Below, in pieces: positions 43,400 through 52,812 of a stretch of DNA of 64,000 nucleotides (within the stretch, counting starts at the first letter, position 1; each line of letters starts with the position of its first letter). The DNA lies in the NCBI GenBank assembly GCA_045646965.1, contig JAZRLR010000023.1, forward strand, positions 1 to 64,000, written 5' to 3'. The position numbers and the translations under genes are program-made. The notes below the pieces were generated by a model that searched no databases, was not told the DNA's origin, and worked only from the letters and a program-made list of their open reading frames with translations. This DNA is from HGM04593 sp045646965 (lineage in GTDB: Bacteria > Bacteroidota > Bacteroidia > Bacteroidales > Bacteroidaceae).

Positions 43400-44719
43400 T
43401 TATTCATCTTTAAGTGCTTGAGCAGGATGCTGCTCTACTACCCTGTTTACCGCGATATACGTTCCTATGAGTGCGGTAGAGAGTATTATTATAAAGTTAA
43501 GGCCGGTGTGCATAACGAAATGCGGTATCTTTTCGAGATAGCAACCAACGATATAGCCCATCTCCTGTGCCTTTGTGTAGTAGACCGACTCTTCGGCCGT
43601 TTTTATGAGGAAAGGAGCCGCCACAATATAAGCAAGTGACACAAGAACGGCAGCCTCGCCCAGGAACTGCGAAATAACCCTCGTGCGGCTTGCCCCCACG
43701 CTGCGCATAAGCCCTATCTCGCCACGGCGAGCATTGGCTCTTATCCAGAAGCAGCCCACCATACCCAGAAATATGCAGCCGAGAGCAAAGAACGACAGTG
43801 CGATATCCATATTCATCTCGCCCTCACCGCCCGTGAGCTTCATACTCTGCTTTTGCAGTTCACTCACAGGTACCAAGCCGCAACAACGAAATACTCCGCG
43901 GCGCAACGAGGGAGCAATCTCCTCGTTGAAGCGTTTCTCAAAGGCGGCACGATTCACTCCCTCTTTCAGCCTTATAATTATGGGATACCTCTCGCACAAG
44001 TCATAGTAGTACCCTGCGTGTGTTTGAAAATCTTTCCCAAAATTTATTATAGTGTGCTCCAAGGGAGTGTAATATTTGCTGTGTGTTTTAAAATCTTTAT
44101 ACACCCCTGCAATCCTGTACATATCGCCCCACTTAACAACCTCTTTGCCTTTTACCTGCACGGTACCGTAAAGTGCCTTTGCATACTCCTCGGATATGTA
44201 TATATCTTTGCTTCTATCCATTCCTTCGGGCAGCACAATCACCTCGCCCGTCTCCACATCCTTTATTCCGTATGTGGCAAAAGGCTGCTCATCGCCAAGC
44301 TCGGGCAACGCCGTGAAGGTGAGCAGGTCGGCAAGGTCGCTGCCGGGTTCCTCGCTCAACGTTCCCTTGTTCATACCCACCGCGGTAGTGCCGGGGATAG
44401 ACTTTTTATCTGCTATGCAGTAGTATGCAATCTCGGGCAGAGCGCGCACCGCCTTTGCTATATCTATATAGGCGGCGCGGCGGGCAACGGGTGTCACCTC
44501 CGCAGGCACCTCATCAGGCAGAAAAATTCCCACATTATCAACATCCACCACATAGCACTCCTCGACGCTGTGTCCGTCGGGGGTGAGGGCGTTGCCTGCA
44601 AAGAAATAGAGGCTGTCGGTCACCGTCCACATAAAATATCCGGCAAGGACAAGTTCCACAAATATCCACACGTTTGCACGGCGAGTATTCCACAGCTGTT
44701 TCAGAATCATCTTAATCAT
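43400..44719 (-). CDS. MacB/FtsX-type ABC permease, type B, third pair
   Basis: 439 residues. One N-terminal helix (about 15-38), a large periplasmic domain (about 40-290), then three C-terminal helices, the MacB/FtsX layout without a fused ATPase. The N-terminus ILKQLWNTRRANVWIFVELVLAGYF is the type B signature in this locus. GCFWIRANARRGEIGLMRSVGASRTRVI is the conserved coupling segment. It lies 12 bases after its type A partner and 19 before the ATPase gene. Confidence 0.92.
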   Translation of the reverse strand: MIKMILKQLWNTRRANVWIFVELVLAGYFMWTVTDSLYFFAGNALTPDGHSVEECYVVDVDNVGIFLPDEVPAEVTPVARRAAYIDIAKAVRALPEIAYYCIADKKSIPGTTAVGMNKGTLSEEPGSDLADLLTFTALPELGDEQPFATYGIKDVETGEVIVLPEGMDRSKDIYISEEYAKALYGTVQVKGKEVVKWGDMYRIAGVYKDFKTHSKYYTPLEHTIINFGKDFQTHAGYYYDLCERYPIIIRLKEGVNRAAFEKRFNEEIAPSLRRGVFRCCGLVPVSELQKQSMKLTGGEGEMNMDIALSFFALGCIFLGMVGCFWIRANARRGEIGLMRSVGASRTRVISQFLGEAAVLVSLAYIVAAPFLIKTAEESVYYTKAQEMGYIVGCYLEKIPHFVMHTGLNFIIILSTALIGTYIAVNRVVEQHPAQALKDE

Positions 44720-44731
44720 AACTCTCTACTT

Positions 44732-46033
44732 TTATCGTTTATTATTCAGCGATTCAACTATAGGGCGACGCATAGCCCACAGCGCCGGCACAAGTGCCGA
44801 TATTACATTGAGCAGCGCGCAGAGCAAAAGCACGAAAACCACGAGAGGCAGGTTGAAAAGCATCTCGGGGGTGAGGTACTGCCCGTAACCGCTTGTAATA
44901 TTTGGCGCGATGCTTATAACCTGAAATATCCACTCGTTGGCGTTACACACAATTACATAAGAGATTAAGAGACCTGCCACACCGCCCACAAAGGTGAGAA
45001 GAAGATTCTCGCAGAGCACCTGCTTAACCAATTGCAGACGACTCGCCCCATAGGCCTTGCGCACACCAAACTCGGAGACTCTCTCGTCCATACGCGAGGA
45101 GATGAGCACACACAGGTTAAGTGCCGGAATGAGGAGCAGAAACATAAAACGCTTTACAATATCCCATACACCGTTTTCTATGTCGTCAATCTTGAGTACA
45201 TAATTACCCATCGCATAGTATGAGTAATTATGCGGTTGCCCGAAGGTGTCGTAGTCGCGATGGATTAAATCCTCCTGGTCGAGACGAGATATAAGCTCGT
45301 CGAACTCACTCTTCAGCGCCTCGGGATTGTCGGTTGTAATATACATCAAAGCGTTTTCGACGCCGTCGGTAAAATGCTTTTCTATTGCATAATCTTGCGA
45401 AGGTATATAAATGTCGGCAGCCGTGGCCTTCATCACACCCGACACATCTTTTACCACGCCGCCTATCTGACACAATTTGTTACTATGGACATATATATCC
45501 CTGCCCACAGCGTCGGCCGTGCCATATAATCTCCTTGCAAAGCTCTCCGAGATAACCACCCTTGCACTCTCGACGCTCAACTTCTCGCCGTTTGTGAGCA
45601 TAGGCGCGCCTGCCAAAAATTCAAAGTCGAATATTTGCCAAAACTCATCGCTCACAGAGAGACCGAGCACCCTGCTCTCCACCTCCCCGTTCGGAGCAGC
45701 AGAGAGGGGTGCGTACTGCTCCTCGGTTCTCTCAACGAGGCAGGCCTTGTCGCAGCTTGGCAACCCCTTTATAAGTTGCAGGGCTGTGTACCCCGGATAT
45801 CCTCCCGTATAAGCCTGTAAATTTGTGTTATCTACCTGCATCGAAAGATAGCCGAATACCATAGTGCGAGCACGGTTATACTCGGGGTATATGGGAGCAA
45901 GTTTTATGTAATAGAGAATAAACAGCACCATTGTAAACGATATGGCAAGGGCAGTTCCGGCAATGTATATACAGGTGAACAGCTTGTGCTGCCGCATCAT
46001 TGTAAGTGCTTGTGTTATGTAATTTCGTATCAT
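44732..46033 (-). CDS. MacB/FtsX-type ABC permease, type A, third pair
   Basis: 433 residues. It starts MIRNYITQALTMMRQHKLFTCIYIAGTALAISF, the type A signature, with the same 1+3 helix layout. RMDERVSEFGVRKAYGASRLQLVKQVLCENLLL is the coupling segment. First gene after the sigma-54-type promoter at 46057. Its first 50 bases and the upstream control region are nearly identical to those of the second-pair type A gene. Confidence 0.92.
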   Translation of the reverse strand: MIRNYITQALTMMRQHKLFTCIYIAGTALAISFTMVLFILYYIKLAPIYPEYNRARTMVFGYLSMQVDNTNLQAYTGGYPGYTALQLIKGLPSCDKACLVERTEEQYAPLSAAPNGEVESRVLGLSVSDEFWQIFDFEFLAGAPMLTNGEKLSVESARVVISESFARRLYGTADAVGRDIYVHSNKLCQIGGVVKDVSGVMKATAADIYIPSQDYAIEKHFTDGVENALMYITTDNPEALKSEFDELISRLDQEDLIHRDYDTFGQPHNYSYYAMGNYVLKIDDIENGVWDIVKRFMFLLLIPALNLCVLISSRMDERVSEFGVRKAYGASRLQLVKQVLCENLLLTFVGGVAGLLISYVIVCNANEWIFQVISIAPNITSGYGQYLTPEMLFNLPLVVFVLLLCALLNVISALVPALWAMRRPIVESLNNKR

Positions 46034-46056
46034 AGGTTTATGTTTTCAAATCAAAT

Positions 46057-46072
46057 ATCAAAAAGCGTGCCA
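46057..46072 (-). promoter_or_regulatory. Sigma-54-type promoter P3
   Basis: TGGCACG-CTTT-TTGAT on the minus strand (consensus TGGCACG-N4-TTGCA, one key base A for C at -12). It is 24 bases upstream of the third-pair type A start codon. Confidence 0.75.
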
Positions 46073-46116
46073 AAGAATCAAATCATTAAAAAACAACACT
46101 TTAGAATTTTTACAAG

Positions 46117-46154
46117 TGTACGCTTTCGTACACCGTTGTACGCAAACGGACAAT
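46117..46154. promoter_or_regulatory. Two palindromic enhancer sites upstream of P3
   Basis: GTGTAC-GCTTTC-GTACAC at 46117-46134 (perfect) and TTGTAC-GCAAAC-GGACAA at 46137-46154 (one mismatch). Their centres are 20 bases apart, so they lie on one DNA face. The first starts about 45 bases upstream of the -24 element, right for an NtrC-type activator. Confidence 0.7.
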
Positions 46155-47456
46155 TTACTCCTCGTGCAGCGCTGTGGCAATTTGTACGTTGCAAGCCCTC
46201 ACGGCAGGTATCACGGCCGCTGCCACGGCTGTGAGAGCGATTACCAGATATGCAGCGAGAGTTATTACCGCAAAGCGAGCCACAGGAGTAAAGAACGGAA
46301 TAAACTCGACAATCTTCTCGTTTGTCACATCGCTCAAAGGCTGTGCAAAATCGTTCACCGCTACGTGGTAGGCAAGCAGAGGCAGAGCTACGGCAAACGC
46401 CACCGTCACAAGCAGCAGCGCCTCGGTGACAAACTGCCCCACTATGCGTTTTTTACTTGCACCTATGCTGCGCATAATACCTATGTCGCCACGGCAGGCA
46501 TTTGTGCGTATCCAGAAAGTGCTCACTATGCCGAGGAAAGCACAGAATATGGCAAAGGAGGATAGAAAAAGCTGAAAATAGTGATTATTTCCCTCGTCTT
46601 CGATAGAGCGCGAGGCCACATCGCCTTTGTACTCTTTTATATAGTCGGAGTTGCCGAGCGCTCCCGCCTTCAGTTTGTAAGCACTATTCTCGCTGAGCTT
46701 TTTCACAAACTCATTCTTGTCCACACCAGCCTTTAACCTTATGGCAACGCTGCGATAGCAGTCGTCGGCACTGCGACACATTATCATCGATGCTACGGGC
46801 AGGCTGTATGCATTCCCTTTTATATCCTCATACACACCTTTTACCGTGTGATAGCTTGCGACATTTTCCGACATAAACGCTTTTGAGCCAATTCCCTTTC
46901 CCACGCAGTGTACCGTGCCAAAAGCCTCCATCGCAGTCGTGCGCGAGATATAGACCTCCGATATATCTGTGAGCGGCTCCAAAACCTCCCCCGTGAAATA
47001 GTCCTTTACACGGAAAACCTTTACATAATTTTCCGCGCCTGTGTATAAGACAATATTCACTCTTCTCTCACATCCGTCGGGAGTGTATGAAGAATCTATA
47101 ATGTAGTCGGTGCGCATATAAGAGAATCCCGGAGAATAGTTAAAATCGGCAGCGACCTCAACCTCGGGAAAGGCGGCAATCCCTTTATACACTTGGGATA
47201 CATCATTTGTCATTCTATCATATCCATCCACATCATTCTGCCAATTATAATATTCGTCATACTTATCGTCGTTCGTTATATAAAGCACATACACACTATC
47301 GCTGTCCAAGCCGTCGGGATAATTAAGAACAGCCGTATAAGTACAGAAAGGGTCTATGGCCTGCCACAAGAAGATTGCAATTATTATAAGTTCTACAAAG
47401 AGCCACATATTACTGCGTCTCTCGTTCCATAGTTGTTTTAAAATCTTGCTTGTCAT
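46155..47456 (-). CDS. MacB/FtsX-type ABC permease, type B, second pair
   Basis: 433 residues. N-terminus ILKQLWNERRSNMWLFVELIIIAIFLW, a large periplasmic domain, then three C-terminal helices. The segment FWIRTNACRGDIGIMRSIGASKKRIVGQFVTEALLLVTVAFAVALPL and the tail RACNVQIATALHEE are nearly the same as in the first-pair type B protein, while the periplasmic domains differ strongly. Two bases after its type A partner. Confidence 0.92.
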   Translation of the reverse strand: MTSKILKQLWNERRSNMWLFVELIIIAIFLWQAIDPFCTYTAVLNYPDGLDSDSVYVLYITNDDKYDEYYNWQNDVDGYDRMTNDVSQVYKGIAAFPEVEVAADFNYSPGFSYMRTDYIIDSSYTPDGCERRVNIVLYTGAENYVKVFRVKDYFTGEVLEPLTDISEVYISRTTAMEAFGTVHCVGKGIGSKAFMSENVASYHTVKGVYEDIKGNAYSLPVASMIMCRSADDCYRSVAIRLKAGVDKNEFVKKLSENSAYKLKAGALGNSDYIKEYKGDVASRSIEDEGNNHYFQLFLSSFAIFCAFLGIVSTFWIRTNACRGDIGIMRSIGASKKRIVGQFVTEALLLVTVAFAVALPLLAYHVAVNDFAQPLSDVTNEKIVEFIPFFTPVARFAVITLAAYLVIALTAVAAAVIPAVRACNVQIATALHEE

Positions 47457-47458
47457 AG

Positions 47459-48775
47459 TCAGCGTTTGTTATAGAGTGATTGAACTATATTTTTCTTGAG
47501 CGCAAAAAGTGCCGGCAGCAGAGCCGATGCGATATTCAACAGCACACACAAGAGCAGCGTCAGCACAAAGATGCGGGGCGAGAAGAGCATCTCCACAGGA
47601 ACCTTGTAGCCGGCTGTATAGCCCGAAATCATTGTGTATATATAGTCGAAAAGGGTTATGGTAAATATGTACGAAAGCACCAGTCCCAAAATGCAACCGA
47701 GAAATGTGAGAAAAAGATTCTCGCATAACACCTGCCACAAAATCTGTGCATTTGTTGCGCCGTAGGCTCTGCGCACGCCCATCTCGGCAAGGCGGCTGTT
47801 CATACGCGACGCAATCATACCGCTCAAGTTAAGCGCGGGGATAAAGAGAAACGCCAGAACTATGTAGAAATATTTCTTTATCGCATCCCATATTGTGGAG
47901 TTTTCGGGGCAAGCGAGAGCATACTCCCAATTCTCTGCCAAATGAATCTTATAATCGTAACTTGTAATACCCTCATCTTGAATTTTCTCCCACACATATC
48001 GCCTGTAACGGTTATCTATCTCCTCTTTTATATTTTCCACATCGGCATCGCTCGAGTATGTTATAATTGCATCGTAACTGGTTAAGATACTCTCCCACAA
48101 GTTATTCTGCCCTTTTTTAAAGGCCATATAGTGCAGCGGGAAATATACGTCATATTTTGTGTTTGTCATACAGGGCAGAGCATCTTTCACAACTCCCACA
48201 ATTATACACTCCTCTTTGTTGTCGAGAATCAGTTTCTCGCCCGCCACATCGTTGCGGGCAAATAGTTCCTTTGCAAACGACTCGCTCACAACAGCTTTTG
48301 CATCGCACAGCTCGTCGGCTGTAAAGGGGGCTCCGTGTATAAATTCAAAATTGAACATCCTCCAGTAATTTGCATCAACGCATTTGGCTTCGGATAAGAG
48401 CCCTGCGCGCCCCGCCTCTTTCTCTTTCGGAGTTGATACAAGGGTGATGTCACACGATGTGGTGAGCGCAACCATTTCAACGCCATCTATCTCCACTATT
48501 TTTTCACTTGCAAAGTAGCCACTTAATTTAGTACCTAAAAATTTGACTAAATTATCTAATGTTTGAGGCTCAAAATTAAAAAAATCGACACCGCCGAAGT
48601 TCAGCGTTCTATCGCGTTTATACTCGGGGTATGCAGGCGCGAGCTTTATGTGAAACATCATAAAAAGAGACATCGCAAGGGCCAGCGAAATTGCCGTTCC
48701 ACCAATATATATGGCAGTGAACAGCTTGTGCTGCCGCATCATTGTAAGTGCTTGTGTTATGTAATTCCGTATCAT
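47459..48775 (-). CDS. MacB/FtsX-type ABC permease, type A, second pair
   Basis: 438 residues. N-terminus MIRNYITQALTMMRQHKLFTAIYIGGTAISLALAMSLFMMF, periplasmic domain about 40-280, C-terminal helices with RMNSRLAEMGVRRAYGATNAQILWQVLCENLFLTFLG. First gene after P2 at 48800. It ends two bases before the type B start. Confidence 0.92.
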   Translation of the reverse strand: MIRNYITQALTMMRQHKLFTAIYIGGTAISLALAMSLFMMFHIKLAPAYPEYKRDRTLNFGGVDFFNFEPQTLDNLVKFLGTKLSGYFASEKIVEIDGVEMVALTTSCDITLVSTPKEKEAGRAGLLSEAKCVDANYWRMFNFEFIHGAPFTADELCDAKAVVSESFAKELFARNDVAGEKLILDNKEECIIVGVVKDALPCMTNTKYDVYFPLHYMAFKKGQNNLWESILTSYDAIITYSSDADVENIKEEIDNRYRRYVWEKIQDEGITSYDYKIHLAENWEYALACPENSTIWDAIKKYFYIVLAFLFIPALNLSGMIASRMNSRLAEMGVRRAYGATNAQILWQVLCENLFLTFLGCILGLVLSYIFTITLFDYIYTMISGYTAGYKVPVEMLFSPRIFVLTLLLCVLLNIASALLPALFALKKNIVQSLYNKR

Positions 48776-48799
48776 AGGTTTATGTTTTACAAATCAAAT

Positions 48800-48815
48800 A
48801 TCAAAAAGCGTGCCA
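48800..48815 (-). promoter_or_regulatory. Sigma-54-type promoter P2
   Basis: TGGCACG-CTTT-TTGAT on the minus strand, identical to P3, 25 bases upstream of the second-pair type A start codon. Confidence 0.75.
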
Positions 48816-48858
48816 AAGAATCAAATCATTAAAAAACAACACTTTAGCATTTTTACAA

Positions 48859-48897
48859 GTGTACGCTTTCGCTACACCGTTGTACGCAAACGGACAA
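48859..48897. promoter_or_regulatory. Two palindromic enhancer sites upstream of P2
   Basis: GTGTAC-GCTTTCGC-TACAC at 48859-48877 is the P3 site with one inserted base, which breaks its symmetry. TTGTAC-GCAAAC-GGACAA at 48880-48897 is intact. P2 may therefore respond less strongly than P3. Confidence 0.65.
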
Positions 48898-48898
48898 T

Positions 48899-50170
48899 TT
48901 ACTCCTCGTGCAGCGCTGTGGCAATTTGTACGTTGCAAGCCCTCACGGCAGGTATCACGGCCGCAAGCACAGCAGTGAGAGCGATGAGCAGATATGCAGC
49001 GAGAGTTATCAAAGAAAATCTCACCACCGGGCTGAACATAACACTGAATTGCACAAGTTCCTCCTCGCCCACATTCTCCAGCGGCTGCGAAAAGCCCGTC
49101 ACGCTATAGAAATAGAATATGAGCGGCAGAGCTACGGCAAACGCCACCGTCACAAGCAGCAGCGCCTCGGTGACAAACTGCCCCACGATGCGTTTTTTGG
49201 TCGCTCCCACGCTGCGCATAACACCCAAATCGCCGCGTCGGTCGTTTGTCCTTATCCAGAAGGTGCTCACTATGCCGAGGAAGGCACAAAAAGCTGCAAA
49301 AAACGAGAGAAACTGCAGAAAGCGGTATTTGCTTGTGTTACCCTGGTGCTCAAAAATTTCATTAGACAGCTCGCTGTAATCTCGCAAAGTGGAGGGGTAG
49401 TAGTTTCCAACCCTCAACGTGGGAGCTATCTCCTCGTTGAAGCGTTTTATGAACGCGTGCTTATCTACACCCTCTTTCAACCTCAAAAAAATAAAACCGC
49501 TGCTTGCAGTAAGGCTCGAAACCACAAACGACCTGGGCAGGTCGTATGGAGTTAATTTAATATCCTCAACCACCCCTTTCACCGTGCCGAGTTTGTGGGT
49601 AATACCCTTACTTAACACACGCCCCACGCAGTCGGTGGTACCATAGATCTTCATCGCTGCGCTGCGCGATAGGTAGAATTCACCTTTTTCGAGCGCGGGA
49701 AGTATTTTCCCGCTGTCAATCTCCTTTATCTGAAAAACATCTAAAATATTCCCGCCGCAAGCATCTACACAGTGGAAATTCATCGTCTCGCCAAACTCAT
49801 CGTTCTGCATTGTGCAAAAATCGCTAAATAACTGTGACTCCGAATAAGGCGACGCAATACCCGTGCTATATTTATCGACCTCGGGCAGCGAAATTATACT
49901 CTTGGTCATATTTTCTATGGCAGCCTCTTCGGCCTCATCGCCACAAGCGGCTGTGGCGTCGTACATCTTGGAATGTTTGCTGTAAGTAGCCACGTAGAGA
50001 CGGCACACATTATCGTCGTTGAAGCCCTGCGGGATATTCAGTACACCAATCAACTGATAAAGCGGGTCTATCGCATACCACAAAAAGAACGCCACTATAA
50101 CAAGCTCCACAAAGAGCCACGCATTCTCTTTTCTCTCGTTCCACACCTGTTTAAATATTTTGTTTATCAT
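48899..50170 (-). CDS. MacB/FtsX-type ABC permease, type B, first pair
   Basis: 423 residues. N-terminus IFKQVWNERKENAWLFVELVIVAFFLW, periplasmic domain about 40-280, then FWIRTNDRRGDLGVMRSVGATKKRIVGQFVTEALLLVTVAFAVALPL and tail NVQIATALHEE. Two bases after its type A partner. Last gene of the sub-operon from P1. Confidence 0.92.
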   Translation of the reverse strand: MINKIFKQVWNERKENAWLFVELVIVAFFLWYAIDPLYQLIGVLNIPQGFNDDNVCRLYVATYSKHSKMYDATAACGDEAEEAAIENMTKSIISLPEVDKYSTGIASPYSESQLFSDFCTMQNDEFGETMNFHCVDACGGNILDVFQIKEIDSGKILPALEKGEFYLSRSAAMKIYGTTDCVGRVLSKGITHKLGTVKGVVEDIKLTPYDLPRSFVVSSLTASSGFIFLRLKEGVDKHAFIKRFNEEIAPTLRVGNYYPSTLRDYSELSNEIFEHQGNTSKYRFLQFLSFFAAFCAFLGIVSTFWIRTNDRRGDLGVMRSVGATKKRIVGQFVTEALLLVTVAFAVALPLIFYFYSVTGFSQPLENVGEEELVQFSVMFSPVVRFSLITLAAYLLIALTAVLAAVIPAVRACNVQIATALHEE

Positions 50171-50172
50171 AG

Positions 50173-51459
50173 TCAGCGTTTGTTATAGAGTGATTCCACA
50201 ATATTCTTTTTTAGAGTGAGGGCTGCGGGCAGCAGAGCCGACGTTATATTCAGCACAAGGCACAGCACAAAAGCAGCCACAAAGATACGGGGCGAGAAGA
50301 GCATCTCAACGGAGTATTGACACTCACTCTTGTAGCCGAAGATTATTGCGAGAATATCGTCTATGGCAATGTCGGTAATCAAGAACGAGAGCCCGAGCCC
50401 CACAACTGCGCCTGCGAGAGTGAGGAGAAGATTTTCCCACAGCACCTGCCGCAGAATCTGCCCGTTTGTGGCACCGTAGGCCTTGCGCACACCTATCTCG
50501 CTCAAGCGGCTTTTCATACGCGACGCAATCATACCGCTCAAGTTAAGCGCAGGGATAAAGAGAAAAGCAATTATCACAAAGAAAAAAGACTGAAAAGCGT
50601 CCCACACGGTGTCGTCGGGCGCAAGGTCGAGTGCCTCCTGCCAATGCGACAGGGCGTAGAAAGTATATTTATACTCGGTGTATTTATTGCGTTGCATCAC
50701 CTCGTCCACAAAACGGGCATACCTCTCGTTTGCCTCTTTTTTTATGCCCGCGATGTCGCCTGCCCCCTCGGCCTCTATGAGCACGCGCATATTTCCCAAA
50801 AGCTCAAAATCGTGGAAATAGTTGGGCGCGGCAAGTTGATTCAGAGGTACAAATATGTCATACGATGTATAACCCATACAGCCTGGCGCATCCTTCACCA
50901 CGCCCACCACGGTAAAAATGTGATGTGAGTCGATGCACATCTGCTCGCCCACCACGTCGGTGTGGGCAAAAACCCGCTTGGCAAACGACTCGCTTATGAC
51001 AGCTTTCTTATCGTTCAGTTCCTCATAGCCGAACGGTGCACCGTGTATAAATTCAAAATCGAAAATTTCCCAGTAGACATCATCCACACATACTGTATTG
51101 GGGCGCTCAAACTCCTTGTCGTTGGCAACCAGAATATCTGCACGGGAATATTGCAGACACGACAGATGCTTCACACCCTCGATCTCTTTCATACGGGGCA
51201 CAAACTCCCCTGGCAGCCCATATTCGGCCACGAGCGACACATATTCAGCGCCTGTGAAGCTATGGGCTCTTACCTTGGAAAGCACAACCAGCCTGTCGCG
51301 GCTGTATTCGGGATATGCGGGCGATATCTGTATATTAAAAATTATAAAAAGCGTCATTGCAAAGGCAAGCGAGATAGCCGTTCCACCTATGTATATGGCG
51401 GTAAACAGCTTGTGCTGCCCCATCATTGTGAGCGCCTGGGAAATGTAGTTGCGTATCAT
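50173..51459 (-). CDS. MacB/FtsX-type ABC permease, type A, first pair
   Basis: 428 residues from MIRNYISQALTMMGQHKLFTAIYIGGTAISLAFA at 51459, aligned with the other two type A proteins; six upstream codons are not shared. RMKSRLSEIGVRKAYGATNGQILRQVLWENLLL is the coupling segment. It follows the membrane-fusion gene by about 80 bases without a recognisable promoter, so it is expected to be read from P1. Confidence 0.91.
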   Translation of the reverse strand: MIRNYISQALTMMGQHKLFTAIYIGGTAISLAFAMTLFIIFNIQISPAYPEYSRDRLVVLSKVRAHSFTGAEYVSLVAEYGLPGEFVPRMKEIEGVKHLSCLQYSRADILVANDKEFERPNTVCVDDVYWEIFDFEFIHGAPFGYEELNDKKAVISESFAKRVFAHTDVVGEQMCIDSHHIFTVVGVVKDAPGCMGYTSYDIFVPLNQLAAPNYFHDFELLGNMRVLIEAEGAGDIAGIKKEANERYARFVDEVMQRNKYTEYKYTFYALSHWQEALDLAPDDTVWDAFQSFFFVIIAFLFIPALNLSGMIASRMKSRLSEIGVRKAYGATNGQILRQVLWENLLLTLAGAVVGLGLSFLITDIAIDDILAIIFGYKSECQYSVEMLFSPRIFVAAFVLCLVLNITSALLPAALTLKKNIVESLYNKR

Positions 51460-51537
51460 AAAAGGTCTGTTATTCAAAATTACATCTATTATTTTTTCTG
51501 CGGAAGACTATTTCGCCTTTTAACCATAAAAATTTTT

Positions 51538-52782
51538 CTATTTTAATTTGATTTCTTTTCTCTGTTTGTAGTTGTCCATAGAATTTATAACAACCTCGTC
51601 GCCCTCTTCAAGCCCCTCTACCACCTCCACATAGTCGTAGTTGCTGTTGCCGAGCCTCACAGTGCGCCTCACGAGCTTATCGCCGCTCTTCACAAAGAAG
51701 AAATACTCGCCCGCCCCCTTGTAGAAATTGCCGTTCTTTATGCGCAGCACATCCTCGCGTATGCGGTGCAGGATATACACATCTACCCTCTGCCCATAGC
51801 GCAGCTTGGGGTGCGACGGCTCCTCGAGCACCACGTCGAACGAGATATTACCGCCCTCGCTCTTTGCCGCAGCATTACTTATGCTGCCTTTGAGCACCTC
51901 TTTACCTATGCGCACCACAACGCTTTTGCCTATGGCGAGGTGCTCGCTCATATTATCACCCACCAAGGCACTTATCTTGAACTGCGACAGATCGGAGAGC
52001 GTTACAATGTGGCTGCCTGCCGAAATTTGCGCCCCTATCTTGTCGCTCACAAAGGTTACGGTGCCGCTGCGAGGCGCAAGCATCTCGGCCTCGGCGAGTT
52101 TGTTTCGGGTATCCTCGAGCTGTCGCGCGAATATCTCATACTGCAACTTCCCCACCTTGTGATTCGAGGCACGCATCTCACGCTCGGTCTTCAGTTGCTC
52201 ACGGCTCTGCTCGAGCTTCAGGCGTGCCGTGGTTACAGCCATTTCGCACTGACGCACCTTCTCGGTGGTACCCGAGCCTATGCTGTCGAGGTGTCGCTCG
52301 TTCTTCAGTTCCGATTGCAGACGGTTAAACTCCATCTCGCTTATGGTTATATTCATCTCCATATTTGCAAGCGCCGTGTTATCGTTCATCTGCTGCTGTT
52401 GCAACTGCTGACGACGTATCTCGGCCTCATCGAGCATCTTCTGATACTCGGCACGTATGTCGTCGAGGTGCAGCCGCAACAGAGGGGTACCCGCGGCTAT
52501 GGAATCTCCGTTCTTGCAACACACCTCGAGCAAGCGCGTGTTTATGGGGGAGTTTATCATAAGTTCCGACGACGACTGCACGTTGCCGCTCGCGCTTATG
52601 CTTGTTTCTATGGTGCCGCAGTCTATTACTGCAAACGAGAGCGAGGCCTCGTTTACCCTCATTCTCGATATTTGTATTATAATAAAAATCACCATAGTCA
52701 CGGCAGCGAGCACTGCTACAATTTTCCCGACACTCTTCAGCGTCTGCAGGTTTCTCTCTTTCTTCGGTATTGGTTTGTCCAT
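51538..52782 (-). CDS. Periplasmic adaptor (HlyD/MacA-type membrane fusion protein)
   Basis: 414 residues. One helix anchor (about 18-38), then a lipoyl half (IETSISASGNVQSSSELMINSP), a long coiled coil (about 105-215), the second lipoyl half (LAPRSGTVTFVSDKIGAQISAGSHIV) and a beta-barrel plus C-terminal domain (VYILHRIREDVLRI, VVEGLEEGDEVVIN). It bridges inner-membrane permeases and TolC. First gene after P1, and the only adaptor in the locus. Confidence 0.94.
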   Translation of the reverse strand: MDKPIPKKERNLQTLKSVGKIVAVLAAVTMVIFIIIQISRMRVNEASLSFAVIDCGTIETSISASGNVQSSSELMINSPINTRLLEVCCKNGDSIAAGTPLLRLHLDDIRAEYQKMLDEAEIRRQQLQQQQMNDNTALANMEMNITISEMEFNRLQSELKNERHLDSIGSGTTEKVRQCEMAVTTARLKLEQSREQLKTEREMRASNHKVGKLQYEIFARQLEDTRNKLAEAEMLAPRSGTVTFVSDKIGAQISAGSHIVTLSDLSQFKISALVGDNMSEHLAIGKSVVVRIGKEVLKGSISNAAAKSEGGNISFDVVLEEPSHPKLRYGQRVDVYILHRIREDVLRIKNGNFYKGAGEYFFFVKSGDKLVRRTVRLGNSNYDYVEVVEGLEEGDEVVINSMDNYKQRKEIKLK

Positions 52783-52812
52783 TTTGTAAAAGCAGGTTTT
52801 TACCGTCGTACG

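Larger units (their letters stand above)
45975..46215. repeat. Direct repeat of permease control region, copy R1 (with 48717-48960)
   Basis: About 240 bases spanning the 5' end of a type A permease gene, its promoter and upstream sites, and the 3' end of the preceding type B gene. It is almost identical to 48717-48960, with only a few substitutions and single-base insertions. This is much closer than the bodies of the permeases. Confidence 0.85.
48717..48960. repeat. Direct repeat of permease control region, copy R2 (with 45975-46215)
   Basis: Near-identical partner of 45975-46215, in the same orientation and the same position relative to the genes. One visible difference is an extra base inside the first palindromic site. 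Confidence 0.85.
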
